Source of the DNA: VXYL01 sp965243095
Lineage (GTDB): Bacteria > Pseudomonadota > Gammaproteobacteria > Pseudomonadales > Azotimanducaceae
Assembly: GCA_965243095.1 (NCBI GenBank)
Contig: OZ251530.1
Span: 1,488,001 to 1,552,000, forward strand
Reading direction: 5' to 3'
DNA length: 64,000 nucleotides
Below, piece by piece: positions 48,585-59,700 of the stretch. Within the stretch, counting starts at the first letter, position 1; each line of letters starts with the position of its first letter. The position numbers were made by a program, and so were the translations under genes. The notes beneath the pieces are model-generated. The model was given only the letters and a program-made list of their open reading frames with translations. It searched no databases and was not told the DNA's origin.

Positions 48585-49406
48585 GTGATCGCCGCTCTAT
48601 TGGACATCGTTCGCGCCGCCGGGGAGGAGATCCTCGCGGTGTATCGTGGCAGCGACTTCGCCGTGCGCTCGAAGGCGGACGACTCGCCGCTCACCGAGGC
48701 GGATCTGCGCGCCCACCGCGTGATCGCGGACGGCCTCAAGGCGCTGCACCCGGTGTTGCCGATCCTCTCCGAGGAGTCCACGCCGCCGCCGTTCGCCGAA
48801 CGCCAAGGCTGGACGCGCTACTGGCTGGTGGATCCGCTCGACGGCACCAAGGAGTTCATCGAGAGGAACGGCGAGTTCACCGTGAACATCGCCCTCATCG
48901 AGCACGGCGCGCCGGTGCTGGGCTTGGTGGGGGTGCCCGCGCAAGGCGTGGTTTTCGTGGGCGATTGCCGAGGCGGCAAGACGGACGCCTATCGTTTGGA
49001 TGCGGACGGGCGCACCACGCTGCGCACCAAACCGATGCGCGGCGACGCGATTCGTGTGGTGGCCAGCCGGCGTCACGGCGGGGAACGCTTGGCGGCCTAT
49101 TTGGAGACGCTCGGCGGCCGCTTCCGCGTGTCCAAAGTGTCCGTCGGCAGCTCGCTCAAGCTGTGCATCTTGGCGGAAGGCGGGGCGGACCTCTATCCCC
49201 GCCTAGGCCCGACGTCCGAGTGGGACATCGCCGCGGCGCACGCCGTGCTGCGGGCTGCCGGCGGCGATCTGATGCGTTGCGATGGCGGCGCGATGCGTTA
49301 CAACGCCAAGGAGTCCCTGCTCAATCCGCACTTCCTCGCCATCGCGGATCCCGCCTTTCCGTGGCGACAGCTTTTGCCACCAACGCCGCCGACGCAACCC
49401 GCGTAG
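48585..49406 (+). CDS. cysQ: 3'(2'),5'-bisphosphate nucleotidase, CysQ
   Basis: 273 residues from GTG 48585; an ATG at 48561 would add eight and is also possible. Inositol-monophosphatase-fold enzyme with VRSKADDSPLTEADLRAHRV, PILSEEST (metal Glu), YWLVDPLDGTKEFIERNGEF (the DPLDGT metal motif) and LGPTSEWDIAAAHAVLRAAG. It removes the 3'-phosphate from PAP, the by-product of PAPS-using sulfotransferases and sulfate assimilation. It is divergent from yrfG and converges on the LRR cluster. Confidence 0.93.
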   Translation: MIAALLDIVRAAGEEILAVYRGSDFAVRSKADDSPLTEADLRAHRVIADGLKALHPVLPILSEESTPPPFAERQGWTRYWLVDPLDGTKEFIERNGEFTVNIALIEHGAPVLGLVGVPAQGVVFVGDCRGGKTDAYRLDADGRTTLRTKPMRGDAIRVVASRRHGGERLAAYLETLGGRFRVSKVSVGSSLKLCILAEGGADLYPRLGPTSEWDIAAAHAVLRAAGGDLMRCDGGAMRYNAKESLLNPHFLAIADPAFPWRQLLPPTPPTQPA

Positions 49407-49422
49407 CTGGCCGCCCCGCCGC

Positions 49423-52400
49423 TTACGGCCTTGCGGTGGCGGAGAGATTGGCGAGGTGCCCGGCGGGGCTCTCCATCAAGCTCATGACGGTGAGCGGGTT
49501 GTCGAAGGAAACGGTCAGGCGCCACTGGCCCTCGCCATCGCCGAGCGCGCCTTCGAGACTCTCGTCGCCGGCTTCGAGTTGCGCCGCGGTGAGAGTCAGC
49601 GCCTCGCCGGCCGGCACCATGACGGTTAGCGGCCCCGCCTCCGCGCCAGCGTCGTCCACGCCGTTGATCGTCGCCGTCGCCGCATCCGCGCCGTTGTTCG
49701 CTAGGCGCAGGAGGCTCCCTTGTTGTTCGTTCGACGCCGGGTGGAACACCGCCACGCGCGCGGCGCCATCCGCAGCTGGTGCCACTTCGTGCAGACTGGC
49801 CACGAAGCCGTCCGCGTGGCGTACATAGGCCGCCGCGGCGAGTGAGAGGGTGCCGCTTCGCAGTTCCAAGCGCCACGCGCCCTTCGTCGGCGCGCCGACG
49901 CCGGACGCCAAGCCCTTCTTGGCGTTGCCGTTCTCCAAGTCGTCCGAGTTGAAGTGCATTGTCGCCCGCGCCGCAAGCTGTAGCTGGATCGGGCCGGCGC
50001 GGACGCCGGCGTCGTCCACCGCCGAAATCTCCACCATGCCTTCGGCCGCGGTCATGTTCGCCACGCGGGCGAAGCCCTCGCGGCCGGCCGGGTTCATCGC
50101 CGACGGGAACAGTGGCAGGCGCAGCGTCTCGCCCGCGGCCGCGCGCAGCGGCGGCGGCGACAGGTTCGAGAGGTGTCCGCTCGGGCTCGCCAGCCACGAG
50201 GACGCCGACAGCGGCCACGGCGCGTGTACGCGCAAGCGCCACTTGCCGGCGCCGTTGCCGAGTCCCGCGCCGGCGGCGCCCCGCGACCGCTCCAACTGCC
50301 CCGCCGTCAATGCCAGCGTCGCGCCCGCCGGCGCCTCGAAGCCGGGCGCGAAGCGCCCGCGGCCGGCGTCGTCCACGCCCCACACGGACATCCTCGCGGA
50401 AGCGGGGACCGGGTTGAAGACGCGCAGCGAACTGCGTTGGGCGCGGTTGCTCGCCGGGTTGAAGAGGAACGCGGAAAGCGAGTCGCCCGCGCGCGGCAAC
50501 GCGCCGTGCAACGGGGTGAGGAATCCGTCCGGCGTGCGGACGTAGGCCAGAACCTCGATGTCGAGCGGGGACCACAGATGCAGCCGCCAGCTGCCCGCCA
50601 TCGGCGGGCCGACGCCGTCCATCAGCCCCATCTCGGCGTTGCCGTTCTCCAAGTCCGCCGAGTCGAAGCTCGCCGCCGCGCCGGCGGCCAGCGAAAGCGC
50701 CGCCGGGCCGAACGTCTGCCCGGCCTCGTCCACGGCCTCCACCAGCACCGCGCCATCCATGTCCGATCGGTTCAGCACGCGCACCACGCCGCTCCGCCCG
50801 GAAGCGTCCGCCGCGGAGGGAAACAACGGCACGGCCCAGCCGAACACCACCGTGGCGCCGGCATCGCGCAGCGCCGGAATGTGCGTGTCCAGCGCCGCCG
50901 CGCCCAGCGGATTGCCGCGCAGGCCCAGCGCGCCGCCATCCGCAAGCCCCGGGTGCCCGGCCAGCCCCGACACGTCCGCCAGCCGGTTCCAGCCCAGGCG
51001 CAGCCACGACAGCCGCGTCAGCCCGCGCAGCGGCGAAGCGTCCGCGATGCGGTTGCGCGACAGGTCCAGCCGCGTCAGCGCCCGCAATCCCGCCAGCGCC
51101 GAGACGTCGGCCACCATGTTGTTCGGCAGCCACAGCCGTCGCAGCTTCGAGAGCCCCGCCAGCGGCGAGATGTCCGCGATGCGGTTGTCGCCCAGATGCA
51201 GGTAGATCAGCGAGTTCAAGCCCGACAGCGCCGAGATGTCCGACAGGCCGTTGCCGTCCAGCCACAGTTGCTCCAAGGACGACAGGCCCGACAGCGGCGA
51301 CAGGTCGCGCACCGCCGTGCCGCTCAGCAGCAGCGTCCGCAGGCTGGTCAGCCCCGCCAGCGGCGAGAGGTCCAGCGGCTCGCCTCCGGCCGCCGGCGCG
51401 TTGCCGCCCAAGGACAGCGACTCCAGCGACACCGCCTGCTCCAGACCCGCCAGCGACGAGATCCCCGCGCCGTCCAGGTTCAGCGTCCGCGCCGCCTGAA
51501 TGTCCAATATCCTCAGCGTTCCCGGCTGCTTGCCCAGCGCCCGTTCCACGGCGGCCGTCAGCGCCGGGTCCGGCAGCGAGAACAGCCCGCCAACCACCGG
51601 TATGGTTGTCCATGTCGTCAGGTCGATGCCGCCCGCGTGCGCGGCGGTCAGCACCCGCACCGCGTAGTCTTGGGTGGCGGGCAGTTCGCCCCCGGACAAG
51701 GCGATCGTCAGGGTGGCCGTCGTGCCGCCGGCGACGGCGCCCGCCACGTTGGCGACGGACAGGCCCGGCGTCGCCGGCACCAGCGCGAAGCTGTCCGCGG
51801 CGACGCCGCTTGCGAAGGTGGTTCCGGTCAACGAGACGGCGATCGTCGCGCCGTCCAGGTTCCGCTCGGTGAGGGAAGAGGGATTCACGGACGAGATGGC
51901 CACACCGCTGCCCAGAACCCTGTGGCGCGGGTAGTCCGTGGGCAGGTCTCGGATCGCGTGGTGGTCGTCGACATGGGGGAGATTGGGGTCTTGAAGCTGT
52001 CCACCGTGCAACCTGCCGATGCTCAACCCGTCGGCGTCGGCGTCGTCCTGCCCAACCGTATAGGTGAAGGGTATGGTCCAGCGGTAGGCATTGAAGTTGT
52101 CCGGGCAGCTCATCTGCCTGGTGGCCCCGCCAATCAGCAACTCCAGCCTAAGAGTGTTGGTAGGCCAATGGGTGGCTGAACAGGTTCGGTTGTCGATGAC
52201 ACGTATGCTGAAAGTCAGGGTGACCGTGATGGTCTCGCCCTGCACGAAGGTGTCGCCGTTCGCAGGGTCGCTCACCGTCATGGTGGCGATGCGGGGGTTG
52301 CCTCCGTGGTGGGCCGCGGCCTGCCCCGCGCCGAGCGCCGCAAGCGCGGCCAAGAGCAAGGCGGCGAGGCGCGGAACCGCGCCATCGCGGCGCCCGCGGA

Positions 52401-52483
52401 TGGCGCCCGCAGCGCAGGTCAGCAACATGGCAAGCACCGAGCGCCGCGCACACGCGGGGGGGGGGGGGGGTGGAATCACGCAT
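49423..52483 (-). CDS. Exported LRR protein 1, phase-off reading of the C tract
   Basis: Paralogue 1 of four. The ATG at 52483 has a strong GGAGGAGAAAGCGT ribosome site and begins MRDSTPPPP, but with 15 C the frame does not join the body and runs into an unrelated short frame. Loss of one C (or gain of two) would fuse it to the 1,000-residue body. An internal ATG at 52428 (MLLTCAAGAIRG) would give 1,001 residues without the tract. The body has a signal-like LAALLLAALAALGAGQAAA, two beta domains (NGDTFVQGETITVTLTFS, NPSSLTERNLDGATIAVSL), about eight 22-residue LRRs, and three ~120-residue repeats closing with SPxGHLxNLS. No carbonic anhydrase gene follows it. Confidence 0.8.
52456..52470. repeat. 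15-base C tract after the LRR1 start codon
   Basis: Fifteen G on the plus strand (C on the coding strand), 13 bases after ATG 52483. In this state the start is out of frame with the LRR body (off). Confidence 0.9.
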
Positions 52484-52560
52484 ACGCTTTCTCCTCCGTC
52501 ATGCCCAGCAACACCCAGCAAACGCGCTCAGCACGGTGCTGAGCGCAATGGCTTGCCCGG

Positions 52561-52584
52561 CATATTACCCCTTTTCGGTCAACC
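52561..52584 (-). promoter_or_regulatory. Conserved upstream box and hairpin of the LRR genes
   Basis: All four LRR genes share GGTTGACC, a short A-rich stretch, then GGTAATATG about 65-100 bases before the ATG (here 52584-52561; others at 55892-55868, 59916-59893, 63953-63931). A hairpin near the ATG-proximal side (GCTCAGCACGGTGCTGAGC in this copy) also recurs. TTGACC and TAATAT are only ~11 apart, so they are not a normal sigma-70 pair. Confidence 0.45.
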
Positions 52585-52602
52585 GTGCGGCCGCAACGAC
52601 CT

Positions 52603-52677
52603 TGGGAGCGCGAGCGTCTCGCCGCGCTCTCGTTCACATGTATTTCACCGAGAGTGCGGGAGGCGCCTGCGCTCCCA
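52603..52677. repeat. Imperfect inverted repeat, same family as after cusA
   Basis: TGGGAGCGC (52603-52611) and GCGCTCCCA (52669-52677) enclose GAGCGTCTCGCC and a partly complementary right half. It sits 8 bases past the LRR2 stop, so it could end or protect that transcript. It resembles the perfect repeat at 28391-28467 but is degraded in the middle. Confidence 0.7.
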
Positions 52678-52684
52678 GGACGGC

Positions 52685-55600
52685 TTACGGTCTTGCGGTG
52701 GCGGAGAGGTTGGAGAGGTGGCCGGCGGGGCTTTCCAGCAGGCTCATGACCGTGAGCGGGTTGTCGAACGCCACCGTCAAGCGCCACTTGCCGTCGCCGT
52801 CGCCCAGCGCGCCTTCCAAGCCTTCGCCGCCGTCTTCGAGTTGCGCGGCGGTGAGCGTCAGCGCTTCGCCTGCGGGCACGGTGGCGGTTAACGGTTCCGA
52901 CGTCGCGCCGGCGTCGTCCACCCCGGTGATGGTCGCCATCGCCGGCTCGTCGCCGTTGTTCGCCAAGCGCAGGAGGCTGCGCTGCCCGTCGCTGGACGCC
53001 GGGTGGAACACGGCCACCCGCGCCGCGCCGTCGGCAACCGGGGCCGTCTCGTGCAGGCTGGTCACGAAGCCGTCGGCGTGGCGGGTGTAGGTTGCGGCGG
53101 CGAGTGTGAGGGTGCCGCTTTGCAGTTCCAGCCGCCACGCGCCCTTCGTCGGCGCGCCAACGCCGGACGCCAAGCCCTTCGCGGCGTTGCCGTTCTCCAA
53201 ATCCTCCGAGTTGAAGTGCATCGTCGCCCGCGCCGCAAGCTGGAGCTGGATCGGGCCGGCGCGGACGCCGGCGTCGTCCACCGCCGAAATCTCTACCATG
53301 CCTTCCGCCGCGGTCATGTTCGCCACGCGGGCGAAGCCCTCGCGGCCGGCCGGGTTCATCGCCGACGGGAACATTGGCAGCCGCAGCGTCTCGTCCGCGG
53401 CCGCGCGCAGCGGCGGAGCCGACAGGTTCGAGAGATGCCCGCTCGGGCTTTCCAGCCACGAGGACGCCGACAGCGGCCAGGTTGCGTGTACGCGCAGGCG
53501 CCACTTGCCGGCGCCGTTGCCGAGACCCGCGCCGACGGCGCCCCGCGACCGCTCCAACTGCCCCGCCGTCAACGCCAGCGGGGCGTTCGCGGGCGCCTCA
53601 AAGCCGGGCGCGAAGCGCCCGCGGCCGGCGTCGTCCACGCCCCACACCGACATCCTCGTGGAAGCGGGGACCGGGTTGAAGACGCGCAGCGAACTGCGTT
53701 GGGCGCGGTTGCTCGCCGGGTTGAAGAGGAACGCCGAAAGCGAGTCGCCCGCGCGCGGCAACTCGCCGTGCGCCGGGGTCAGGAATCCGTCCGGTGTGCG
53801 GACGTAGGCCAGAACCTCGATGTCCAGCGCCGACCACACATGCAGCCGCCAGCTGCCCGCCATCGGCGGGCCGACGCCGTCCGTCAGCCCCATCTCGGCG
53901 TTGCCGTTCTCCAAGTCCGCCGAGTCGAACTGCGCCGCCGCGCCGGCGGCCAGCGGAAGCGACACCGGGCCGACTGTTCGGCCGGCCTCGTCCACGGCCT
54001 CCATCAACACCGCGCCGTCCATGTCCGTGCGGTTCAAGACGCGCACGACGCCGCCGCGCCCGGATGCGTCCGCGGCCGAGGGGAACAGCGGCACGGCCCA
54101 GCCGAACACCACCGCCGCGCCGGCCTCGCGCAGCGCCGGAATGTGCGTGTCCAGCGCCGCCGCGCCCAGCGGATTCCCGCGCAGCCCCAACGCGCCGCCG
54201 TCCGCGAGCCCGCGGTGGCCGGCCAACCCCGACACGTCCGCCAGCCGATTCCAGCCGAGGCGCAGCCACGAGAGCCGCGTCAACCCGCGCAGCGGCGAGG
54301 CGTCGGCGACGCGGTTGCGCGACAGGTCCAGCCGCGTCAGCGCTCGCAGCCCCGCCAGCGCCGAGACGTCGGCCACCATGTTGCCGGGCAGCCACAGCCG
54401 CCGCAGCTTCGAGAGCCCCGCCAGCGCCGAGAGGTCCGCGATGCGGTTGTCCCCCAGATGCAGGTAGATCAGCGAGCCAAGCGCCGACAGCGTCGAGATG
54501 TCCGACAGGCCGTTGCCGTCCAGCCACAACTGTTCCAAGGACGACAGGCCCGACAGCGGCGACAGGTCGCGCACCGCCGTGCCGCTCAGCAGCAGCGTCC
54601 GCAGGCTGGTCAGCCCCGCCAGCGGCGAGAGGTCCAGCGGCTCGCCTCCGGCCGCCGGCGCGTTGCCGCCCAGGGACAGCGATTCCAGCGACACCGCCTC
54701 CTCCAGACCCGCCAGCGACGAGATCCCCGCGCCGTCCAGGTTCAGCGTCCGCAACGCCGGCATGTCCACTAGCCTCAGCGTTCCCGGCTGCTTGCCCAGC
54801 GCCCGCTCCACGGCGGCCGTCAGCGCCGGCTCCCCCAGCGAGAACGTGCCGCCAACCACCGGTATGGTCGTCCACGTCGTCAGGTCGATGCCGCCGGCGT
54901 GCGCGGCGGTCGGCACCCGCACCGCGAAGGCGTAGCTGGCGGGCAGTTCGCCGCCGGCGTGGGCGAGCGTCAGCGTGGCCGTCGTGCCGCCGGAGGCGGC
55001 GCCGGCCACGTTGGCGATGGACAGGCCCGGAACCGGCGGCACCAGCGCGAAGCTGGCCGCGGTGACGCCGCTTGCGAAGGTGGTGTCCGTCAACGAGAGG
55101 GCGATCGTCGCGCCGTCCACGTTCCGCTCGGTGAGGGAAGAGGGATTCACGGCCGAGATGGCGATGGCGCTGCCGGCGACCTTGTGGTTCGGCGAGTTCT
55201 GGATACGCGGTAGGCTGCCGTAGTCTACCGGGTTCCCGGAGCCGCCGTTATCGGCGTTGGGGAAAATAGTTCCACCGTGCAACCTGCTGATGCTCAACCC
55301 GTCGGCGTCGGCGTCATCCTGCCCAACCGTATAAGTAAAGGGTATGTTCGAGCGGACCCAATTGCCGTTGGTCTGGCATCTCATTTGCCTGGTGGCCCCG
55401 CCAATTAGCAACTCCAACTGCACAATGCCGAGGCCGGACCAGCTCGTTTGACACGTGTTGTTGTCCCTGAGAGGTTCACTGAAGTGCAAGGTGGCCGTGA
55501 TGGTCTCGCCCTGCACGAAGGTGTCGCCCGTCGCCGGGTTGTTCAGCGTGATGCGGGTTATGGTGGGCGGGATCAATTGGGCCGCGGCTTGCCCCGCGCC

Positions 55601-55801
55601 GAGCGCGGTAAGCGCGGCCAAGAGCAAGGCGGCGAGGCGCGGAACCGCGCCATCGCGGCACCCGCGGATGGCGCCCGCAGCGCAGGTCAGCAGCGCGGCA
55701 AACGACCAGTGCCGACGGCGGAACTCGATGCGATGGCGCAACCGATCAGACATGGGATCGGCCCCGCCGCCGTGGGGGGGGGGGGGGGTGGAATCGTCCA
55801 T
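52685..55801 (-). CDS. Exported LRR protein 2, phase-on
   Basis: 1,038 residues from ATG 55801 (MDDSTPPPPHGGGADPMSDR), in frame through the 15-C tract, with a GGAGGAGAAAGCGTA ribosome site. Residues 1-50 are a basic extension, and the hydrophobic signal (RLAALLLAALTALGAG) lies at about 55-72, so either the extension is tolerated or an internal ATG (MSDRLRHR) is used. Then: a beta domain, a second beta domain (to ~300), LRRs of SDS22/internalin type at about 340-545 (LRTLNLDGAGISSLAGLEE, LRRLWLPGNMVADVSALAGL) and three ~120-residue C-terminal repeats. No sortase or anchor motif. Likely secreted or surface-bound. Confidence 0.85.
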   Translation of the reverse strand: MDDSTPPPPHGGGADPMSDRLRHRIEFRRRHWSFAALLTCAAGAIRGCRDGAVPRLAALLLAALTALGAGQAAAQLIPPTITRITLNNPATGDTFVQGETITATLHFSEPLRDNNTCQTSWSGLGIVQLELLIGGATRQMRCQTNGNWVRSNIPFTYTVGQDDADADGLSISRLHGGTIFPNADNGGSGNPVDYGSLPRIQNSPNHKVAGSAIAISAVNPSSLTERNVDGATIALSLTDTTFASGVTAASFALVPPVPGLSIANVAGAASGGTTATLTLAHAGGELPASYAFAVRVPTAAHAGGIDLTTWTTIPVVGGTFSLGEPALTAAVERALGKQPGTLRLVDMPALRTLNLDGAGISSLAGLEEAVSLESLSLGGNAPAAGGEPLDLSPLAGLTSLRTLLLSGTAVRDLSPLSGLSSLEQLWLDGNGLSDISTLSALGSLIYLHLGDNRIADLSALAGLSKLRRLWLPGNMVADVSALAGLRALTRLDLSRNRVADASPLRGLTRLSWLRLGWNRLADVSGLAGHRGLADGGALGLRGNPLGAAALDTHIPALREAGAAVVFGWAVPLFPSAADASGRGGVVRVLNRTDMDGAVLMEAVDEAGRTVGPVSLPLAAGAAAQFDSADLENGNAEMGLTDGVGPPMAGSWRLHVWSALDIEVLAYVRTPDGFLTPAHGELPRAGDSLSAFLFNPASNRAQRSSLRVFNPVPASTRMSVWGVDDAGRGRFAPGFEAPANAPLALTAGQLERSRGAVGAGLGNGAGKWRLRVHATWPLSASSWLESPSGHLSNLSAPPLRAAADETLRLPMFPSAMNPAGREGFARVANMTAAEGMVEISAVDDAGVRAGPIQLQLAARATMHFNSEDLENGNAAKGLASGVGAPTKGAWRLELQSGTLTLAAATYTRHADGFVTSLHETAPVADGAARVAVFHPASSDGQRSLLRLANNGDEPAMATITGVDDAGATSEPLTATVPAGEALTLTAAQLEDGGEGLEGALGDGDGKWRLTVAFDNPLTVMSLLESPAGHLSNLSATARP
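55774..55788. repeat. 15-base C tract after the LRR2 start codon
   Basis: Fifteen G on the plus strand, 13 bases after ATG 55801. Read as Thr plus four Pro in frame with the body (on). Confidence 0.9.
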
Positions 55802-55898
55802 TACGCTTTCTCCTCCATCATGCCCAGCAACGCGCCCAGCGCGTGGCTGAGCGCAAGCCCTACCCGCCATATTACCCTTTTTTCGGGTCAACCGCACG

Positions 55899-56648
55899 CT
55901 AGCGCAGCACCAGGCGGGCGTTGCGTGGCTGTACCGGGCGGTTGTTCGGGCCGCGCAGCGCATCCGCAAAGGCCGCCATCTGCTCGCTTGATGCCGATGT
56001 CGGCGCCTTCATCACCAGCCAGATCACGCCTTCCGTGCAGGGCGGCGTGGTGAGGGAGCCGTTGAAGCGGTAGTAGTCGCGGGCTTCGGGCAGCAGGGCC
56101 GCCGGATCGATGGGCGCGGCGAAGACGTGCTCTGCGCCGGTGCCCGGCATGTGCCGCCACGACTGCGCCAAAGCGGCGTTGTGTTCGCCGGCCGCGAACA
56201 TCACCGCGATCACGGCCAGACCGCCGTCGGGGCCGACGTGGACGAAGTGGACTTCCATCGGGAACTCGACGCCTTCGATGCGGTTCTCGCTCGGCGCGTG
56301 GAAGTGGAATTGCAGCAGGCGATAGACGCGCCCGTCGAGGGTGATCTCGCTGCCGTCGCCGCTTTCGACCTGAACCGTGTGGCCGTTGTTGACGATCGCC
56401 GTGCCGCTCCGGGCGTAGCGGAAGTCGATGGGCGGCAGGTCCGCGTCCACGAAATCGGCGAGGTCGAGCGGCGACTGGTTGGCGCCGGCGCAAGCCGCGT
56501 ACTCCGGCGCGAGGTCGGCCCAGTTCGGCGGCCCGGCGTCGCCCGAATAGCTCCAACGGGTCTCGCCCATCGCCACCGCGCCGGTCAACGCGAGCGCCAG
56601 CATCGCGCTGCGGCTCGTCTTCTGCTTGCTTGCCGTTGCCTGTGCCAC
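55899..56648 (-). CDS. Alpha-carbonic anhydrase, copy 1
   Basis: 249 residues from GTG 56648 ((V)AQATASKQKTSRSAM), preceded by GGAGGG. Signal peptide MLALALTGAVAMG, then the alpha-class fold. Zinc His are in LLQFHFHAPSEN (two) and MEVHFVHVG (third); the proton-shuttle His is in VNNGHTVQVE; SLTTPPCTEGVIWLVMK carries the gatekeeper Thr. Two Cys (AACAGANQS and PPCTEG) can form the usual disulfide. It hydrates CO2 in the periplasm. It lies 68 bases after LRR3 and 97 before LRR2. Nearly identical to the copy at 59923-60672. Confidence 0.95.
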   Translation of the reverse strand: MAQATASKQKTSRSAMLALALTGAVAMGETRWSYSGDAGPPNWADLAPEYAACAGANQSPLDLADFVDADLPPIDFRYARSGTAIVNNGHTVQVESGDGSEITLDGRVYRLLQFHFHAPSENRIEGVEFPMEVHFVHVGPDGGLAVIAVMFAAGEHNAALAQSWRHMPGTGAEHVFAAPIDPAALLPEARDYYRFNGSLTTPPCTEGVIWLVMKAPTSASSEQMAAFADALRGPNNRPVQPRNARLVLR

Positions 56649-56716
56649 TGCGCAACCCTCCGTTCCAGATAACGCCTGTGTTGGCACCGATTGTACGCGG
56701 CTTTGCCTCCCCGCCC

Positions 56717-59700
56717 TTACGGCCTTGCGGTGGCGGAGAGGTTGGAGAGGTGGCCGGCGGGGCCCTCCAGCAGGCTCATGACCGTGAGCGGGTTGTCGAA
56801 GGAGACGGTCAACCGCCACTGGCCCTCGCCATCGCCGAGCGCGCCTTCGAGGCCCTCGTCGCCGGCTTCGAGTTGCGCCGCGGTGAGCGTCAGCGCCTCG
56901 CCGGCCGGCACCATGACGGTTAGCGGCCCCGCCTCCGCGCCGGCGTCGTCCACGCCGTTGATCGTCGCCATCGCCGCATCCGCGCCGTTGTTCGCCAAGC
57001 GCAGGAGGCTCCGCTGCTCGTCGCTGGACGTCGGGTGGAACACCGCCACCCGCGCTGCGCCGTCGGCCGCCGGGGCCGTCTCGTGCAGGCTGGTCACGAA
57101 ACCGTCGGCGTGGCGGGCGTAGGTTGCGACGGCGAGCGCGAGGGTGCCGCTTTGCAGTTCCAAGCGCCACGCGCCCTTCGTCGGCGCGCCAACGCCGGAC
57201 GCCAAGCCCTTCTTGGCGTTGCCGTTCTCCACGTCCTCCGAGTTGAAGTGCGTCGTCGCCCGCGCCGCGAGTCGCAGCCGGACGGGGCCGGCGCGGACGC
57301 CGGCGTCGTCCACCGCTGAAATCTCCACCATGCCTTCGGTCGCGGTCATGTTGGCCACGCGGGCGAAGCCCTCGCGGCCGGCCGGGTTGGTCGCCGACGG
57401 GAACAGCGGCAGCCGCAGCATTTCGTCCGCGGCCGCGCGCAGCGGCGGCGACGACAGGTTCGAGAGGTGTCCGCTCGGGCTCGCCAGCCACGCGGACGCC
57501 GACAGCGGCCACGGCGCGTGTACGCGCAGGCGCCACTTGCCGGCGCCGTTGCCGAGACCCGCGCCGGCGGCGCCACGGGAACGCTCCAACTGCCCCGCCG
57601 TCAATGCCAGCGGGGCGCCCGCCGGCACCATGAAGCCGGGCGCGAAGCGGCCGCGGCCGGCGTCGTCCACGCCCCACACGGACATCCTCGCGGCAGCGGG
57701 GACCGGATTGAAGACGCGCAGCGAACTGCGTTGCACGCGGTTGCTCGCCGGGTTGAAGAGGAACGCCGAGAGCGAATCGCCCGCGCGCGGCAACTCGCCG
57801 TGCGCCGGGGTGAGGAATCCGTCCTCCGTGCGGACGTAGGCCAGAACCTCGATGTCCAGCGCCGACCACAGATGCAGCCGCCAGCTGCCCGCCATCGGCG
57901 GGCCGACGCCGTCCATCAGCCCCATCGCGGCGTTGCCGTTCTCCAAATCCGCCGAGTCGAAGCTCGCCGCCGCCCCGGCAGCCAGCGGAAGCGACACCGG
58001 GCCGAACGTCTGCCCGGCCTCGTCCACCGCCTCCACCAGCACCATGCCGTCCATGTCCGATAGGTTCAGCACGCGCACGACGCCGCTGCGCCCGGAAGCG
58101 TCCGCCGCCGCTGGAAACAACGGCACCGCCCAGCCGAACACCACCGCCGCACCCGCCGTGCGCAGCGCCGGAATGTGCGTGTCCAGCGCCGCCGCGCCCA
58201 GCGGATTGCCGCGCAGGCCGAGCGCGCCGCCATCCGCAAGCCCCGGGTGGCCGGCCAACCCCGACACGTCCGCCAGCCGGTTCCAGCCCAAACGCAGCCA
58301 CGAGAGCCGCGTCAGCCCGCGCAGCGGCGAGGCGTCGGCGACCCGGTTGCGCGACAGGTCCAGCCGCGTCAGCGCCCGCAATCCCGCCAGCGCCGAGACG
58401 TCCGCCACCATGTTGTTCGGCAGCCACAGCCGCCGCAGCTTCGAGAGCCCCGCCAGCGGCGAGACGTCCGCGATCCGGTTGTCGCCCAGATGCAGGTAGA
58501 TCAGCGCGCCAAGCGCCGACAGCGCCGAGATGTCCGACAGGTCGTTGCCGTCGAGCCACAACTGTTCCAAGGACGACAGGCCCGCCAGCGGCGACAGGTC
58601 GCGCACCGCCGTGCCGCTCAGCAGCAGCGTCCGCAGGCGGGTCAGCCCCGCCAGCGGCGAGAGGTCCAGCGGCGCGCCCCCGGCCGCCGGCGCGTTGCCG
58701 CCCAGCGACAGCGATTCCAGCCACAACGCCGCCTCCAGACCCGCCAGCGACGAGATCCCGGCGCCGTCCGCGTCCAGCGTTCGCAACGCTGGCAGATCCG
58801 CTGCCCTCAGCGTTCCCGGCTGCTTGCCCAGCGCCCGCTCCGCGGCGGCCGTAAGGGCCGGGTCCAGCAGCGGGAACGTCCCGCCAATCACCGTTATGGT
58901 TGTCCACGTCGTCAGGTCCAATCCGCCGGCGTGCGCGGTTGTCAGCACTCTCACCGCGAAGTCCTGGTTGGCGGGCAGTTCGCCGCCGGCGTAGGCGAGC
59001 GTCAGCGTGGCTGTCGTGCCGCCGGAGGCGGCACCCGCCACGCTGGCGATGGACAGGCCCGGCACCGCCGGCACCAGCGCGAAGCTGGCCGCGGTGACGC
59101 TCGCGAAGGTGGTTCCGGTCAACGAGAGGGCGATCGTCGCGCCGTCCAGATTCCGCTCGGTCAACGAAGAGGGATTCACGGACGAGACGGCGATGGCGCT
59201 GCCGGCGACCTTGTGGCGCGGGTAGTCCGTGGGCAGGTCTCGGATTGCCGGCTCGTCGTCAGCGTGGTCGGCGGGGCCACTTCTCACCTCTCCACCGTGC
59301 AACCTGCCGATGCCCACCCCGTCGGCGTCGACGTCATCCCGCACAACCGTATAGGTGAAGGGTATGGTGGTGCGGAAGACATTGACGTTGTCCGGGCAAC
59401 TCATCTGCCTGGTGGCCCCGCCAATGAACAACTCCAGCCTAAGGGTGTTGCCGGGCCACCATACGGGCGTACAGGATCGGTTGTCCTGAACAAACCTGCT
59501 GAATGTCAGGGTGACCCTGATGGTCTCGCCCTGCATGAAGGTGTCGCCGTTCGCGGGGTCGCTCACCGTCACGACGGTTATGCGGGGGTTGCCTCCGTGG
59601 TGTGCCGCGGCTTGCCCCGCGCCGAGCGCGGCAAGCGCGGCCAAGAGCAAGGCGGCGAGGCGCGGAACCGCCCCATCGTGGCGCCCGCGGATGGCGCCCG

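Noticed and set aside
55868..55892. TTGACC and TAATAT upstream of the LRR genes as a sigma-70 promoter
   Set aside because: The spacing is about 11 bases, not 16-18; only conservation of the box is claimed.
55899..58907. A 1,002-codon leftward frame that seems to fuse an LRR-like protein to carbonic anhydrase
   Set aside because: Upstream of GTG 56648 it is only the GC-rich shadow frame of LRR3; the anhydrase has its own ribosome site and the real LRR3 frame ends at 56717.
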